DNA of 64,000 nt, taken from assembly GCF_022761115.1 (NCBI RefSeq), contig NZ_JAKWJS010000007.1, positions 184,740 through 248,739 of the forward strand, in the 5' to 3' direction. Under the pieces are notes generated by a model. The model saw only the letters and a list, made by a program, of their open reading frames with translations. It searched no databases and was not told where the DNA came from. The position numbers and the translations under genes were made by a program. The stretch's first letter is position 1. Each line of letters opens with the position of its first letter. Source of the stretch: Dyella sp. RRB7 (GTDB lineage Bacteria; Pseudomonadota; Gammaproteobacteria; Xanthomonadales; Rhodanobacteraceae). Positions 33,405 to 42,303 of the stretch are shown one piece after another.

Positions 33405-34991
33405 ATGGCAATCAATGGACGGACGGTTTTGCGCGTGGGCATCGTGGCCATCGGCCTCGGCGCGCTGGCCTGGAACCAGTTTCATCGGCGCGCGGCAACC
33501 CCGCCGGACGACGATGCCGCGACGGCCACCGTGGCCATGCAGGCCACCAGGCCCGCTGCACCGGCCAAGCCGCAGACCTGGCGATTGGGCTCGCTCACGC
33601 TGACGCCTTGCGAACTGGGCCAGCCCAATAGCGGGCTCTCCACGGCCGCGTGGTGCGCGCCGTTCGAGGTGCCCGAGAATCGCGACGATCCCCATAGCCG
33701 CAAGATCAGCCTCAAGCTCGCGGTGATCCGCAGCAGCGCGCAGGTGGCCAGCAAGGACATGCTGGTGATGCTGGCGGGCGGCCCCGGCCAGGCGGCTACC
33801 GAGTCATGGCCCGGCGTGGCGACGGCATTGCAGCCGCTGACCGCGCATCGCCATGTGCTGCTGCTGGACCAGCGCGGCACCGGTGGCTCCCATCCGCTCA
33901 CCTGCAAGGAGGAGAACGAGGGCGAAGAAGGCGTGGTCGACGACAACGACGCCAGCCCGGACCAGCAGCGCGCGGAAGTGGCGCAATGCCTCAAGCAGCT
34001 CGAAGGCAGGGCCGACCCGCGCTACTACACCACCACCATCGCCGCGCAGGATCTGGAAGACGTGCGCCAGGCGCTCGGCTCGCCGACCTTCGACCTGGTG
34101 GGCGTGTCCTACGGCACGCGCATGGCGCAGCAGTACGCCATGCGCTACCCGGCAGGCGTGCGCAGCATGGTGCTCGATGGCGTGGTGCCGAACGAGCTGG
34201 CGCTGGGCGAGGATTTCGCGCGCAACCTCGATGACGCGCTGAAGGCGCAGTTCGCCCGTTGCAGCGCCGACACCGCCTGCCGCCAGCGCTTCAATGACCC
34301 GTACCAGACGCTGTACCAGCTGCGCGATGCGCTGCGTGCGAACCCGCACAAGGTGAGCTTCCGCGATCCGCAGACCTACCAGAGCGTGCAGCGCGTGCTG
34401 AGCGAGAATTCGCTGGCCAGCGTGGTGCGCATGTTCGCCTACTCGCCGCTCACCGCGGCCCTGCTGCCGCTGTCCATCGATGCTGCCGCGCACGGCGATG
34501 TCGGGCCGTTGCTGGGGCAGGCCAAGCTGCTCTCGGGCGACCTGTCCGACACCATGAATGGCGGCATGCAGTCCTCGGTGATCTGCAGCGAGGATGCCGA
34601 CCTGCTCACGCCGCGTCCCGAGGACGCGCACACCATCCTCGGCACGCGGATGATCGATACCCTGCAGGCGGTGTGTGCGGTGTGGCCCAGGGGTACGCGC
34701 CCGGCCGATTTCCACCAGCCGCTGAAAACCGACAAGCCGGTGCTGCTGCTGTCGGGCCAATACGATCCGGTGACGCCGCCGCGCTATGGCGAGCAGGTGG
34801 CGAAGAACCTGCCACAGTCGCGCCACCTCGTGCTGACGGGGCAGGGGCATAACGTGATCAACGCCGGCTGCGCCCCGCAGATCGTCAAGCACTTCATCGA
34901 AGACCTGAATCCCAAGGCGCTGGATGTGAAATGCCTGGATCGCCTGCAGGCCACGCCGATGTTCATCGACTTCAACGGAGCCGCGCCATGA
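33405..34991 (+). CDS. Alpha/beta hydrolase with TAP-like C-terminal domain
   Basis: 528 residues with an N-terminal membrane anchor (VGIVAIGLGALAWNQF). The catalytic set of a proline-iminopeptidase/TAP-like hydrolase is visible: oxyanion region LAGGPGQAAT, DQRGTGGS, nucleophile elbow GVSYG with Ser235, Asp in LLLSGQYDPVTPP and His in LTGQGHNV. Substrates are probably short peptides or esters in the periplasm. The stop overlaps the next ATG by 4 bases (ATGA), coupling it to the ABC exporter; the hydrolase might process or detoxify what the exporter moves, which is inference. Confidence 0.85.
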   Translation: MAINGRTVLRVGIVAIGLGALAWNQFHRRAATPPDDDAATATVAMQATRPAAPAKPQTWRLGSLTLTPCELGQPNSGLSTAAWCAPFEVPENRDDPHSRKISLKLAVIRSSAQVASKDMLVMLAGGPGQAATESWPGVATALQPLTAHRHVLLLDQRGTGGSHPLTCKEENEGEEGVVDDNDASPDQQRAEVAQCLKQLEGRADPRYYTTTIAAQDLEDVRQALGSPTFDLVGVSYGTRMAQQYAMRYPAGVRSMVLDGVVPNELALGEDFARNLDDALKAQFARCSADTACRQRFNDPYQTLYQLRDALRANPHKVSFRDPQTYQSVQRVLSENSLASVVRMFAYSPLTAALLPLSIDAAAHGDVGPLLGQAKLLSGDLSDTMNGGMQSSVICSEDADLLTPRPEDAHTILGTRMIDTLQAVCAVWPRGTRPADFHQPLKTDKPVLLLSGQYDPVTPPRYGEQVAKNLPQSRHLVLTGQGHNVINAGCAPQIVKHFIEDLNPKALDVKCLDRLQATPMFIDFNGAAP

Positions 34992-35722
34992 TCGAGGTAA
35001 GAGACCTGCACAAGGCGTTCGGCAAGGTGAAGGCCGTCGATGGCGTCAGCTTCACCGCGCGCGACGGCGAGATCACCGGCCTGCTCGGTCCCAATGGCGC
35101 CGGCAAGACCACCACGCTGCGCATGCTCTACACGCTGATGAAGCCCGACCGTGGCCAGGTGGTGGTCGATGGCGTCGATGCCGCCGAGGACGCGCTGGCC
35201 GTGCGTCGCCAACTCGGCGTGCTGCCGGACGCGCGCGGCTTGTACAAGCGCCTGACCGCGCGCGAGAACATCGACTACTTCGCCCGCCTGCACGGCTTGC
35301 CGGAGGACGTACTGGCCCGTCGTCGCGAGGCTCTGGTGCATGCGCTGGAGATGGAAGACATCGCCGATCGCCGCACCGAAGGGTTTTCCCAGGGCCAGCG
35401 CGTGAAGACCGCCATTGCCCGGGCGCTGATCCACGATCCCCGCAACGTGATCCTCGACGAGCCTACCAACGGCCTCGACGTGATGGCCACCCGCGCGCTG
35501 CGGCAATTCATGCAGAAGCTCAAGGCGGAGGGGCGTTGCGTGCTGTTTTCCAGCCACATCATGCAGGAGGTGGCCGCGCTGTGTGACCGCATCGTGGTGA
35601 TCGCCAACGGCCGCGTGGTGGCCGACGAATCGCCCGCCGCACTGCGCGAGCAGACCGGGGAAAGCAACCTTGAGGACGCCTTCGTGAAGATCATTGGCAG
35701 TGAAGAAGGGCTCGCCGCATGA
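34988..35722 (+). CDS. ABC exporter ATPase, NatA-like
   Basis: 244 residues: Walker A GPNGAGKTT, Q-loop, FSQGQRVKTAIARAL (a signature variant with SQGQ in place of SGGQ), Walker B NVILDEPTNGLD, and the switch His in SSHIMQEVA. The FSQGQ signature is typical of NatA-like sodium exporter ATPases. It overlaps both its upstream hydrolase and downstream permease by 4 bases. Confidence 0.92.
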   Translation: MIEVRDLHKAFGKVKAVDGVSFTARDGEITGLLGPNGAGKTTTLRMLYTLMKPDRGQVVVDGVDAAEDALAVRRQLGVLPDARGLYKRLTARENIDYFARLHGLPEDVLARRREALVHALEMEDIADRRTEGFSQGQRVKTAIARALIHDPRNVILDEPTNGLDVMATRALRQFMQKLKAEGRCVLFSSHIMQEVAALCDRIVVIANGRVVADESPAALREQTGESNLEDAFVKIIGSEEGLAA

Positions 35723-36924
35723 GCGCCGTGACGACTCCCATCATGCGTACGCGTGCGTTCCTCACGGTGTTTCTCAAGGAAGTGAAAGAGAACCTGCGCG
35801 ATCGTCGCACGCTCACCAGCGCGTTCCTCACCGGCCCGCTGCTGGGGCCGATCATGTTGGTGATGCTGCTCAACATCACGCTCAACCGCGAGTTCGACAA
35901 GGCCGAGAAACCGCTGCCAGTGCCGGTGATCGGCGCCGACTACGCGCCCAATCTCATCGGCGCGCTGAAGGCCAACGGCATCGTGCCCACGGCGCCCATC
36001 GCCAATCCCGAAGTCGCCGTGCGCAAGCAGGACGCCGACGTGGTGCTGCGCATCGCGCCGGACTATGCCAGCGCCTGGCGCAAGGGCGAGCCGGTGCAGG
36101 TGGAGCTGATCTACGACTCCTCGCAGCGCGATGCGAACACCGCGGTGGAGCGCGTCTCCCAGCTGGTGGAAAGCTACGCCAGGCAGCAAGGCGCGATGCG
36201 GCTGGTGGCGCGCGGCCTGTCGCCCGGCACGGCATGGCCGGTGGCGGCGGCGCGGCGTGACCAGGCCACGGCGCAGGCACGTGGCGCGCTGATGTTCTCC
36301 ATCCTGCCGTACTTCTTCGTGCTCACCATCTTCATGGGCGGCATGTACCTGGCAATCGACCTCACCGCGGGCGAACGCGAGCGCCAATCGCTGGAGCCGC
36401 TGTTCGCCAACCCGGTGCCGCGCTGGAAGATCCTGGCCGGCAAGCTCGCGGCCATCTGCACGTTTTCGGCGGCGAGCCTGCTGATCAGCCTTGCCGCGTT
36501 CGGCGTGGTGGGGCGCTTCATTCCCACCGAAAAGCTGGGCATGGAACTGGACCTGGGCCTGCACTTCAGCAGCCATGTGCTCTTGCTGATGGTGCCGCTG
36601 ATCGTATTGCTGGCCGCGCTGCAGTCGATGGTGGCCGCCTTCGCCAAGAGCTACCGCGAGGCGCAGACCTATCTGTCGCTGCTGATGTTCGTGCCGGTGA
36701 TTCCGAGCATCCTGCTCTCCACCATGCCGATCAAGTCGCAGGACTGGATGTACGCGGTGCCGCTGCTGGGCCAGCACCTGGGCATCATGCAGCTGCTGCG
36801 CGGTGATGGCATCGGCACGCAGCAGCTGGGCTTGTGCCTGGCCGGCAGCCTGGTGGCCGCCGCGCTTGGCGTGCTGGTGACGGCGCACCTGTATCAGTCC
36901 GAGCGGCTGGCCATTTCGGGCTGA
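35719..36924 (+). CDS. ABC exporter permease, NatB-like (ABC-2)
   Basis: 401 residues. One N-terminal helix (about 35-55), a large external domain (about 56-185), then five C-terminal helices, with the NatB-type segment GMYLAIDLTAGERERQSLEP after the second helix. The first cytoplasmic stretch FLTVFLKEVKENLRDRRTL is also family-like. With the ATPase it forms an exporter; in the best-known relative the substrate is Na+, but that cannot be assumed here. Confidence 0.9.
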   Translation: MSAVTTPIMRTRAFLTVFLKEVKENLRDRRTLTSAFLTGPLLGPIMLVMLLNITLNREFDKAEKPLPVPVIGADYAPNLIGALKANGIVPTAPIANPEVAVRKQDADVVLRIAPDYASAWRKGEPVQVELIYDSSQRDANTAVERVSQLVESYARQQGAMRLVARGLSPGTAWPVAAARRDQATAQARGALMFSILPYFFVLTIFMGGMYLAIDLTAGERERQSLEPLFANPVPRWKILAGKLAAICTFSAASLLISLAAFGVVGRFIPTEKLGMELDLGLHFSSHVLLLMVPLIVLLAALQSMVAAFAKSYREAQTYLSLLMFVPVIPSILLSTMPIKSQDWMYAVPLLGQHLGIMQLLRGDGIGTQQLGLCLAGSLVAAALGVLVTAHLYQSERLAISG

Positions 36925-36946
36925 GCTTTTAGCTTCCTCTCGCCGC

Positions 36947-37062
36947 GGGCCTGATGAGCGTCGAATCTCAACCAGGCCGTTTTTTGCCCGTCATTCCCGC
37001 TTTCGCGGGAATGACGGCGGGCTCAAGGGGTTCGTGATGGAGATTCAACGCTCATCAGGCCC
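36947..37062. repeat. Nested inverted-repeat element
   Basis: Outer 23-bp arms (36947-36969 and 37040-37062, one mismatch; left arm begins GGGCCTGATGAGCGTCGAAT) enclose an inner 30-bp palindrome of the CGTCATTCCCGC family (36988-37017). Total 116 bp, in the 195-base gap between the exporter permease and the M49-like gene. No target-site duplication was seen. It may be a small mobile element carrying, or hit by, a second repeat, or a large hairpin terminator. Confidence 0.65.
36988..37017. repeat. Dispersed palindromic repeat, CGTCATTCCCGC type
   Basis: A 13-bp perfect-arm hairpin: CCGTCATTCCCGC, loop TTTC, then GCGGGAATGACGG. It is the clearest copy in this window of a widespread proteobacterial intergenic repeat; two others are at 22837-22864 and 23665-23692. 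Confidence 0.8.
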
Positions 37063-37119
37063 CTCAGAGTAGCGAAGCGCTCGCGCTACCATGACGCTTT
37101 CCCTTCACCGAGAAAGCCC

Positions 37120-38826
37120 ATGCGTCGCCATCTGCTTGCCCTGAGTCTCGTTGCCGCCCTGGCCGGTTGCAGCTCGTCCCATGACAACGCGCCGGCGGCG
37201 CAAGCTCCGACGCCGGCGCCCGCCAGCACCGCGCCGGCGACACCGCCGCCGCCGTCGACCGATGCGGAAAATGCCCAGCAGCGCCTGGCCAACTACGCCA
37301 CGGTCAAGCTCACCGCCGATCTCTCCGGCTTCGACGACAAGCAGAAGCAGATGATCGCGCTGCTGGTCGAGGCGGCCGATGTCACCAACGACATCTACTG
37401 GCAGCAGTCCTGGGGTGACAAGGCCGCGCTGATGGCGCGCATTCCCGACGAGGTCACCCGCCGCTTCGCCGAGATCAACTACGGCCCGTGGGATCGGCTG
37501 GACAACGACCAGCCCTTCGTCGCCGGCGTCGGCCCGCGCCCGCCTGGTGCGCAGTTCTACCCGGCCGACATGACCAAGGACGAGTTCGACCAGGCCGACC
37601 TCAAGGACAAGGCCGGCCTCTACACCCTGCTGCGCCGCGATGCGCAGGGCAAGCTGGTGACTGTGCCCTATCACCAGGCCTACCAGGCCGAGCTGGAGCG
37701 CGCCGCCGGGTTGCTGCGCCAGGCCGCTGCGTTGTCGGCGGACAAGGACTTCGCCGGCTATCTCAAGCAGCGTGCCGACGCGCTGCTCAGCGATGACTAC
37801 CGGCCCAGCGATTTCGCCTGGATGTCGATGAAGAACAACCCGGTCGACATCGTGATCGGTCCCATCGAAACCTACGAAGACCAGCTCTTCGGCTACAAGG
37901 CCAGCTACGAAAGCTACGTGCTGGTGAAGGACCAGGCCTGGAGCGCCAAGCTGGCGCGCTTCGCCAAGTACCTGCCGGAACTGCAGCGCGAGCTGCCGGT
38001 GGACGACAAGTACAAGGCCGAGAAACCCGGCTCCGATGCCGACCTCAACGCCTACTTCGCCGTGTACTACGCGGGCGACGCCAACGTGGGCGCCAAGACC
38101 ATCGCCATCAACCTGCCCAACGACGAGGAAGTTCAGCTGAAGAAGGGCACGCGACGCCTGCAGCTGGAGAACGTGATGCAGGCGAAGTTCGACACGATCA
38201 TGCTGCCGATCGCCAAGGCGCTGATCGCCGACGACCAGCAGTCGCACCTCACCTTCGACGCCTTCTTCGAGAACACCATGTTCCACGAAGTGGCGCACGG
38301 CCTGGGGATCAAGCAGACGCTGACCGGCAAGGGCATGGTGCGCACCGCGCTGAAGGACCAGGCCTCCAGCTTCGAGGAGGGCAAGGCCGATATCCTGGGC
38401 CTGTACATGGTCACCAAGCTGGCCGACAAGGGCGAGCTGGACAAGGCCAGGCTGATGGACAACTACGTCACCTTCCTCGCCGGCATCCTGCGCTCGGTGC
38501 GTTTCGGCGCCAGCGATGCGCACGCCAAGGCCAACATGGTGCGCTTCAACTTCTTCCAGCAGCAGGGCGCGTTCTCGCGCGATGCCGCCAGTGGCCGTTA
38601 CCGCGTCGACTTCGACAAGATGACCGCCGCCATGAACGCCCTGTCGGCCAAGCTGCTCACCATCCAGGGCAATGGCGACTACGCCGCCGCCAGGCAGCTC
38701 ACCGACAGCATGGGCAAGGTCGACGCCACGCTGGCGGGTGACCTCAAGCGACTGGACCAGGCCGGGATCCCGGTCGACATCACCTTCGACCAGGGCCTCG
38801 ACGTGCTGGGTCTCTCCAAACCCTGA
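37120..38826 (+). CDS. Zn-dependent hydrolase lipoprotein, M49 (dipeptidyl peptidase III)-like
   Basis: 568 residues. The signal ends in lipobox LAGC (Cys17), so it is a lipoprotein. A Pro/Ala-rich linker (about 22-48) precedes a long helical domain. The zinc motif HEVAH is at residues 389-393 and the third ligand is probably the Glu in EEGKADILG, about 35 residues later. True M49 peptidases carry HEXXGH; this HEXXH form is found in the bacterial 'Zn-dependent hydrolase' branch. Probably cleaves peptides in the periplasm. It ends at a strong hairpin shared with the convergent gene. Confidence 0.8.
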   Translation: MRRHLLALSLVAALAGCSSSHDNAPAAQAPTPAPASTAPATPPPPSTDAENAQQRLANYATVKLTADLSGFDDKQKQMIALLVEAADVTNDIYWQQSWGDKAALMARIPDEVTRRFAEINYGPWDRLDNDQPFVAGVGPRPPGAQFYPADMTKDEFDQADLKDKAGLYTLLRRDAQGKLVTVPYHQAYQAELERAAGLLRQAAALSADKDFAGYLKQRADALLSDDYRPSDFAWMSMKNNPVDIVIGPIETYEDQLFGYKASYESYVLVKDQAWSAKLARFAKYLPELQRELPVDDKYKAEKPGSDADLNAYFAVYYAGDANVGAKTIAINLPNDEEVQLKKGTRRLQLENVMQAKFDTIMLPIAKALIADDQQSHLTFDAFFENTMFHEVAHGLGIKQTLTGKGMVRTALKDQASSFEEGKADILGLYMVTKLADKGELDKARLMDNYVTFLAGILRSVRFGASDAHAKANMVRFNFFQQQGAFSRDAASGRYRVDFDKMTAAMNALSAKLLTIQGNGDYAAARQLTDSMGKVDATLAGDLKRLDQAGIPVDITFDQGLDVLGLSKP

Positions 38827-38833
38827 TCGTCGC

Positions 38834-38864
38834 TGGTCGGGGCGCATGGCGTGCGCCCCGACCA
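38834..38864. terminator. Bidirectional terminator hairpin
   Basis: Perfect 13-bp arms TGGTCGGGGCGCA and TGCGCCCCGACCA with a 5-base loop, lying between the convergent M49-like and alpha/beta hydrolase genes. No long T-tract follows, but stem strength and position support a terminator for both. Confidence 0.75.
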
Positions 38865-38869
38865 TGAAG

Positions 38870-39757
38870 TCATTGGGGCAGCGGTCGCGTATCGAACTCC
38901 CTTTCCAAATGCGCGCGCGCCCAGGCGGCGACCGCTTCGGGATGTTCCAGGTGCAGGTGATGGCCGCCGCTCATCTGGCTCACCGTGATCTCGTCCACGC
39001 AAGCCGCCCGTGCCTGCATTTTCGCGGCCGGGAGGTAAGGCGTTTCCGGTTGCGCCAGCAGCAGGGCCGTGGGGGCCTCGATGCCGCGCAGCAGGGCGTG
39101 GATCTGTGCTTCCGCCAGGCGCAGCGCGGTCGGCTGGTTGAGGCGCGGATCGCTGCGCCATTGCCAGCCGTCGCCGGTGTCGCGCAGGCCGCGTTCAACG
39201 ATGGGGCGGGCCTGCACGGCGGGCAGTCCGCTGGCCAGCGTGCGCGCGCTGACGGCCTGCTCGATCGAGGTGAACACACGCAGCGGGCGGCTTGGCGTGG
39301 CGGGCGCGGCCAAGGCTTCGCGAAAACGGTGCAGGGTTTGTCGACCGTCATCGCCGATGGGGCCGATGCCTTCGATCAGCAGCAATCGCTCGACCCGATC
39401 GGGCACGGCGGCGGCCACCAGCGCCGCGATGCCCGCACCCAGCGAGTGGCCCAGCAGCTGATAGCGCGACAGCCCCAGCGCATCGGTCACGCCGAGCACG
39501 CTGCGCACGTATTCGATGAAGTGATAGTGCGCGCCCGGCGGCAGATGATCCGAATGACCGTGGCCGGGCAGGTCGAGCGCCATCACCTGCCAGCGGTCGG
39601 CCAGCAACGGCGCCAATTTCGCAAAGCTGCCGGCGTTGTCCAGCCAGCCGTGCAGGGCCAGCAGCGGCGGTGCATCGGGTGCCCCCCATAGCTGCACGCT
39701 CAGGCGCAGATGCGGCAGGGCGATAACGCGTTCGATGGGCTTGGGCACGGTGCTCAT
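38870..39757 (-). CDS. Alpha/beta hydrolase
   Basis: 295 residues. The canonical fold is clear: LLALHGWLDNAGSF (oxyanion region), MALDLPGHGHSDHL, nucleophile elbow GHSLGAG, and the catalytic histidine in SGGHHLHLEHPE near the end. Closest in style to the serine hydrolases of the MEST/SERHL group. Cytoplasmic, no signal. It follows hemH by 18 bases on the same strand, so they are probably one transcript; no direct link to heme synthesis is apparent. Confidence 0.88.
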   Translation of the reverse strand: MSTVPKPIERVIALPHLRLSVQLWGAPDAPPLLALHGWLDNAGSFAKLAPLLADRWQVMALDLPGHGHSDHLPPGAHYHFIEYVRSVLGVTDALGLSRYQLLGHSLGAGIAALVAAAVPDRVERLLLIEGIGPIGDDGRQTLHRFREALAAPATPSRPLRVFTSIEQAVSARTLASGLPAVQARPIVERGLRDTGDGWQWRSDPRLNQPTALRLAEAQIHALLRGIEAPTALLLAQPETPYLPAAKMQARAACVDEITVSQMSGGHHLHLEHPEAVAAWARAHLEREFDTRPLPQ

Positions 39758-39775
39758 CCTGTGATCACGGGCGGC

Positions 39776-40831
39776 TCAGGGCACGGCGGCGCATGCCTCC
39801 CAGCCCCCGGTGTGGCGCAGCACCAGTTGGGCCAGGCTTCGCACTTGGCCGGGCGTGTCGTTCAAGGCGGGGATATAGCGCAGCTCGCTGCCGCCGGCCG
39901 CGCGGAAGAAGTCGCTGTTCTGCATGGCGATTTCCTCCAGCGTTTCCAGGCAGTCGACCGCGAAGCCGGGGCAGGCCACGTCCAGCTGCTTCACCCCGGC
40001 CGCGGCCAGTTCGCGCACGGTGGCGTCGGTATACGGCCGCAGCCATTGTTCGCGTCCCACGCGCGACTGGAAGCTCACCATCAGCTGCGTCTCGTCCAAC
40101 CCCAGCCGTTGGCGCAGTGCGCGGGCCGTGGCCTGGCACTGGTCCAGATAAGGATCGCCTGCGCGCACGTAGCGCTCGGGAATGCCGTGGAACGACAGCA
40201 GCAATCGCTCGCCCCGGCCATGGGCGGCCCACCAGCGCTCGATGCTGGCGGCCAGTGCCTCGATATGACCAGGATCGTCGTGATAGTCGTTGACGATGCG
40301 CAGCTCCGGCGGCCAGCGCAGCGCCTTGAGCGTATCGGCCACGGCATCGATGACCGAGCCGGTGGAGGTGGCCGAGTACTGCGGATACAGCGGCAGCACC
40401 AGCAGGCGACGCACGCCTTCACGTTGCAGCTGTTCGATCTGGTGCCGGACCGAAGGCTTGCCGTAGCGCATGGCCAGCGCCACGCGGATCGGGCGAGTGG
40501 GCTGCAGGCGCGATAGCTCACTCTGCAGTCCTGCTGCCAGCGCCTCGCTGCCCACGCGCAGCGGCGAACCCTGCGGCGTCCAGATGCGCTGATACGCATG
40601 AGCCGAGCGTGCCGGCCGCACGCGCAGGATGACGCCATGCAGGATCAGCCACCACAGCCAGCGCGGGTAGTCGATCACGCGCTGGTCGCCGAGGAATTCG
40701 GCCAGATACGGACGCACCGCCTTGGCCGTGGGGGCTTCGGGGGTGCCGAGGTTCACCAACAGCACTGCAGCCTGAACGGCTGGGTCATCGGATTCGCCGG
40801 CGGGGCCGGTATAGTCATGGCTGCGTGGCAT
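39776..40831 (-). CDS. hemH: Ferrochelatase
   Basis: 351 residues. It inserts Fe2+ into protoporphyrin IX, the last step of protoheme synthesis. Markers: AVLLVNLGTPEAPTAKAVRPYL at the N-terminus, PLYPQYSATSTGSVIDAV, the catalytic histidine in LLSFHGIPERYV, SFQSRVGREQWLRPYTD and CPGFAVDCLETLEEI near the C-terminus. ATG 40831 is used; the longer frame runs through the divergent SYLF promoter. The first 18 or so residues are variable. Confidence 0.96.
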   Translation of the reverse strand: MPRSHDYTGPAGESDDPAVQAAVLLVNLGTPEAPTAKAVRPYLAEFLGDQRVIDYPRWLWWLILHGVILRVRPARSAHAYQRIWTPQGSPLRVGSEALAAGLQSELSRLQPTRPIRVALAMRYGKPSVRHQIEQLQREGVRRLLVLPLYPQYSATSTGSVIDAVADTLKALRWPPELRIVNDYHDDPGHIEALAASIERWWAAHGRGERLLLSFHGIPERYVRAGDPYLDQCQATARALRQRLGLDETQLMVSFQSRVGREQWLRPYTDATVRELAAAGVKQLDVACPGFAVDCLETLEEIAMQNSDFFRAAGGSELRYIPALNDTPGQVRSLAQLVLRHTGGWEACAAVP

Positions 40832-40940
40832 GGTGGCGCTGGCGGGGAAGACCGCCGCAGAGTCTGCCACAAGCCACTCGTGGCGCCGCGTGCAGGGTTG
40901 CCGCAGGCCGCCCGAACCGTATCCAGTCCAGGAGTCCTCC

Positions 40941-41630
40941 ATGATCAAAGCACCGCTACGCCATCTGATGCTCGCTATGTTGGTCCTGCTGCTGCCGGCC
41001 ATGGCCGCGCATGCCGAGGATCCGCCGCTGGTGCGTGCGCAGAACTCCGTGCGCGTGCTGCGGGAGATCATGGAGGCGCCGGACAAGTCGATCCCGCAGG
41101 ATCTGCTCAAGGAGGCCAAGGCCATCGCGGTGATTCCCGACCTGCTCAAGGTGGGCTTCATCTTCGGCGGTCGCCGCGGCGAAGGGCTGATCTCGGTGAA
41201 GGCTCCGGACGGCACCTGGTCCAACCCCAGCTTCATCACCATGACCGGCGGCAGCGTGGGCTTCCAGGCCGGTGCCTCGTCCACCGACGTGATCCTGGTG
41301 TTCCGCACCCAGCGCGGCGTGGACAGCATCGTCAATGGCAAATTCACCCTGGGTGCCGATGCCGCCGCTGCCGCCGGTCCGGTGGGACGCACCGCCACCG
41401 CCTCGACCGACAGCCAGTTCAAGGCCGAGATCTACTCCTACTCGCGTTCGCGCGGCCTGTTTGCCGGCGTGGCGCTGGACGGTTCGGTGCTGCGCATCGA
41501 CTACGACGCCAACGAGGCCATCTACGGCGCCGGGGTGACCCCGCGGCGCATCTTCGAGGGCGGCGTCAGCAACGTGCCGGGCCCGGTGGTCGACTTCAGG
41601 GATCGTCTGGAGGAGTACACTCAGCGTTGA
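40941..41630 (+). CDS. SYLF-domain (Ysc84-like) lipid-binding protein, exported
   Basis: 229 residues. A signal peptide (MLAMLVLLLPAMAAHA) is followed by the SYLF/Ysc84 domain: VLREIMEAPDKSIPQDLLKE, AIAVIPDLLKVGFIFGGRRG, SFITMTGGSVGFQAGASSTD, YSYSRSRGLFAGVALDGSVL. SYLF proteins bind phosphoinositides in eukaryotes; the bacterial role is unsettled but may involve the periplasm or outer membrane. GGAGTCC lies just before ATG 40941. It ends 67 bases before tatA. Confidence 0.9.
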   Translation: MIKAPLRHLMLAMLVLLLPAMAAHAEDPPLVRAQNSVRVLREIMEAPDKSIPQDLLKEAKAIAVIPDLLKVGFIFGGRRGEGLISVKAPDGTWSNPSFITMTGGSVGFQAGASSTDVILVFRTQRGVDSIVNGKFTLGADAAAAAGPVGRTATASTDSQFKAEIYSYSRSRGLFAGVALDGSVLRIDYDANEAIYGAGVTPRRIFEGGVSNVPGPVVDFRDRLEEYTQR

Positions 41631-41697
41631 TGTGGAGCGGCGGCGCGGGAGCGTGACAGCTTCGTTCCGTCACTTTGACGTCCTTGAGGCCTGATTC

Positions 41698-41934
41698 ATG
41701 AGCATTACCCATCTACTCATTCTTCTCGTCATCGTCGTCCTGCTGTTTGGCACCAAGAAGCTGCGCAATATCGGCGGCGATCTGGGCGGCGCCGTGCGTG
41801 ACTTCAAAAAGGGTCTGGATGGCGACGAAGCCACCAAGCCGACCGGCTCGTCGGAAGATCGCCTGCGCGCCGACCCGCCCCCGGCCAGCACCACCCAGGC
41901 CCAGAGCCCGCACGACACCACCGAACAGAAGTAA
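41698..41934 (+). CDS. tatA: Sec-independent translocase protein TatA
   Basis: 78 residues. One membrane helix (about 4-20) ends in the FGTKKL motif, followed by the amphipathic helix [19 protein letters not shown] and a disordered acidic tail. This FG-containing hinge is typical of TatA. TatA oligomers form the pore for folded, twin-arginine-signal proteins. First gene of tatABC; 15 bases separate it from tatB. Confidence 0.95.
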   Translation: MSITHLLILLVIVVLLFGTKKLRNIGGDLGGAVRDFKKGLDGDEATKPTGSSEDRLRADPPPASTTQAQSPHDTTEQK

Positions 41935-41949
41935 CTTCGGTTACATCTC

Positions 41950-42303
41950 ATGATCGAGATCAGCTTCGGCAAGCTGGTATTGCTCGCGCTCATCGCGCTG
42001 ATCGTGCTGGGCCCGGAGAAGCTGCCGGGCGCGGCGCGTACGGCGGGCGCGCTGATGCGTCGCGTGCGTACCGGCTGGGACAGCGTGCGGGCCGAGGTGG
42101 AGCGCGAGCTGCAGGTCGAGGAGATCCGCCGCCAGGCCCGCGAGGCTGCCGAGCGTGCGCAAGCGGCCCAGGCCGAGCTGGACGCCACCCTGCGCAAGAT
42201 GCAACCCACCGGCGGCGCGCCTGCGCCCGCCCCGGCGACGGAAACCGTCGCCGCCGTCACGGACGAGACGTCACCCAAGGAAATCCCGCATGGCGGCGCC
42301 TGA
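41950..42303 (+). CDS. tatB: Sec-independent translocase protein TatB
   Basis: 117 residues. The N-terminal helix MIEISFGKLVLLALIALIVL runs into GPEKLPGAARTAGALMRRV, the TatB version of the hinge (LGPEKLP). A long charged amphipathic helix follows (AEVERELQVEEIRRQAREAA) and an Ala/Pro-rich tail. TatB with TatC forms the signal-peptide receptor. It overlaps tatC by 14 bases. Confidence 0.95.
   Translation: MIEISFGKLVLLALIALIVLGPEKLPGAARTAGALMRRVRTGWDSVRAEVERELQVEEIRRQAREAAERAQAAQAELDATLRKMQPTGGAPAPAPATETVAAVTDETSPKEIPHGGA

Noticed and set aside
40832..41422. N-terminal extension of ferrochelatase
   Set aside because: It covers the divergent SYLF gene in antisense and lacks similarity to HemH.
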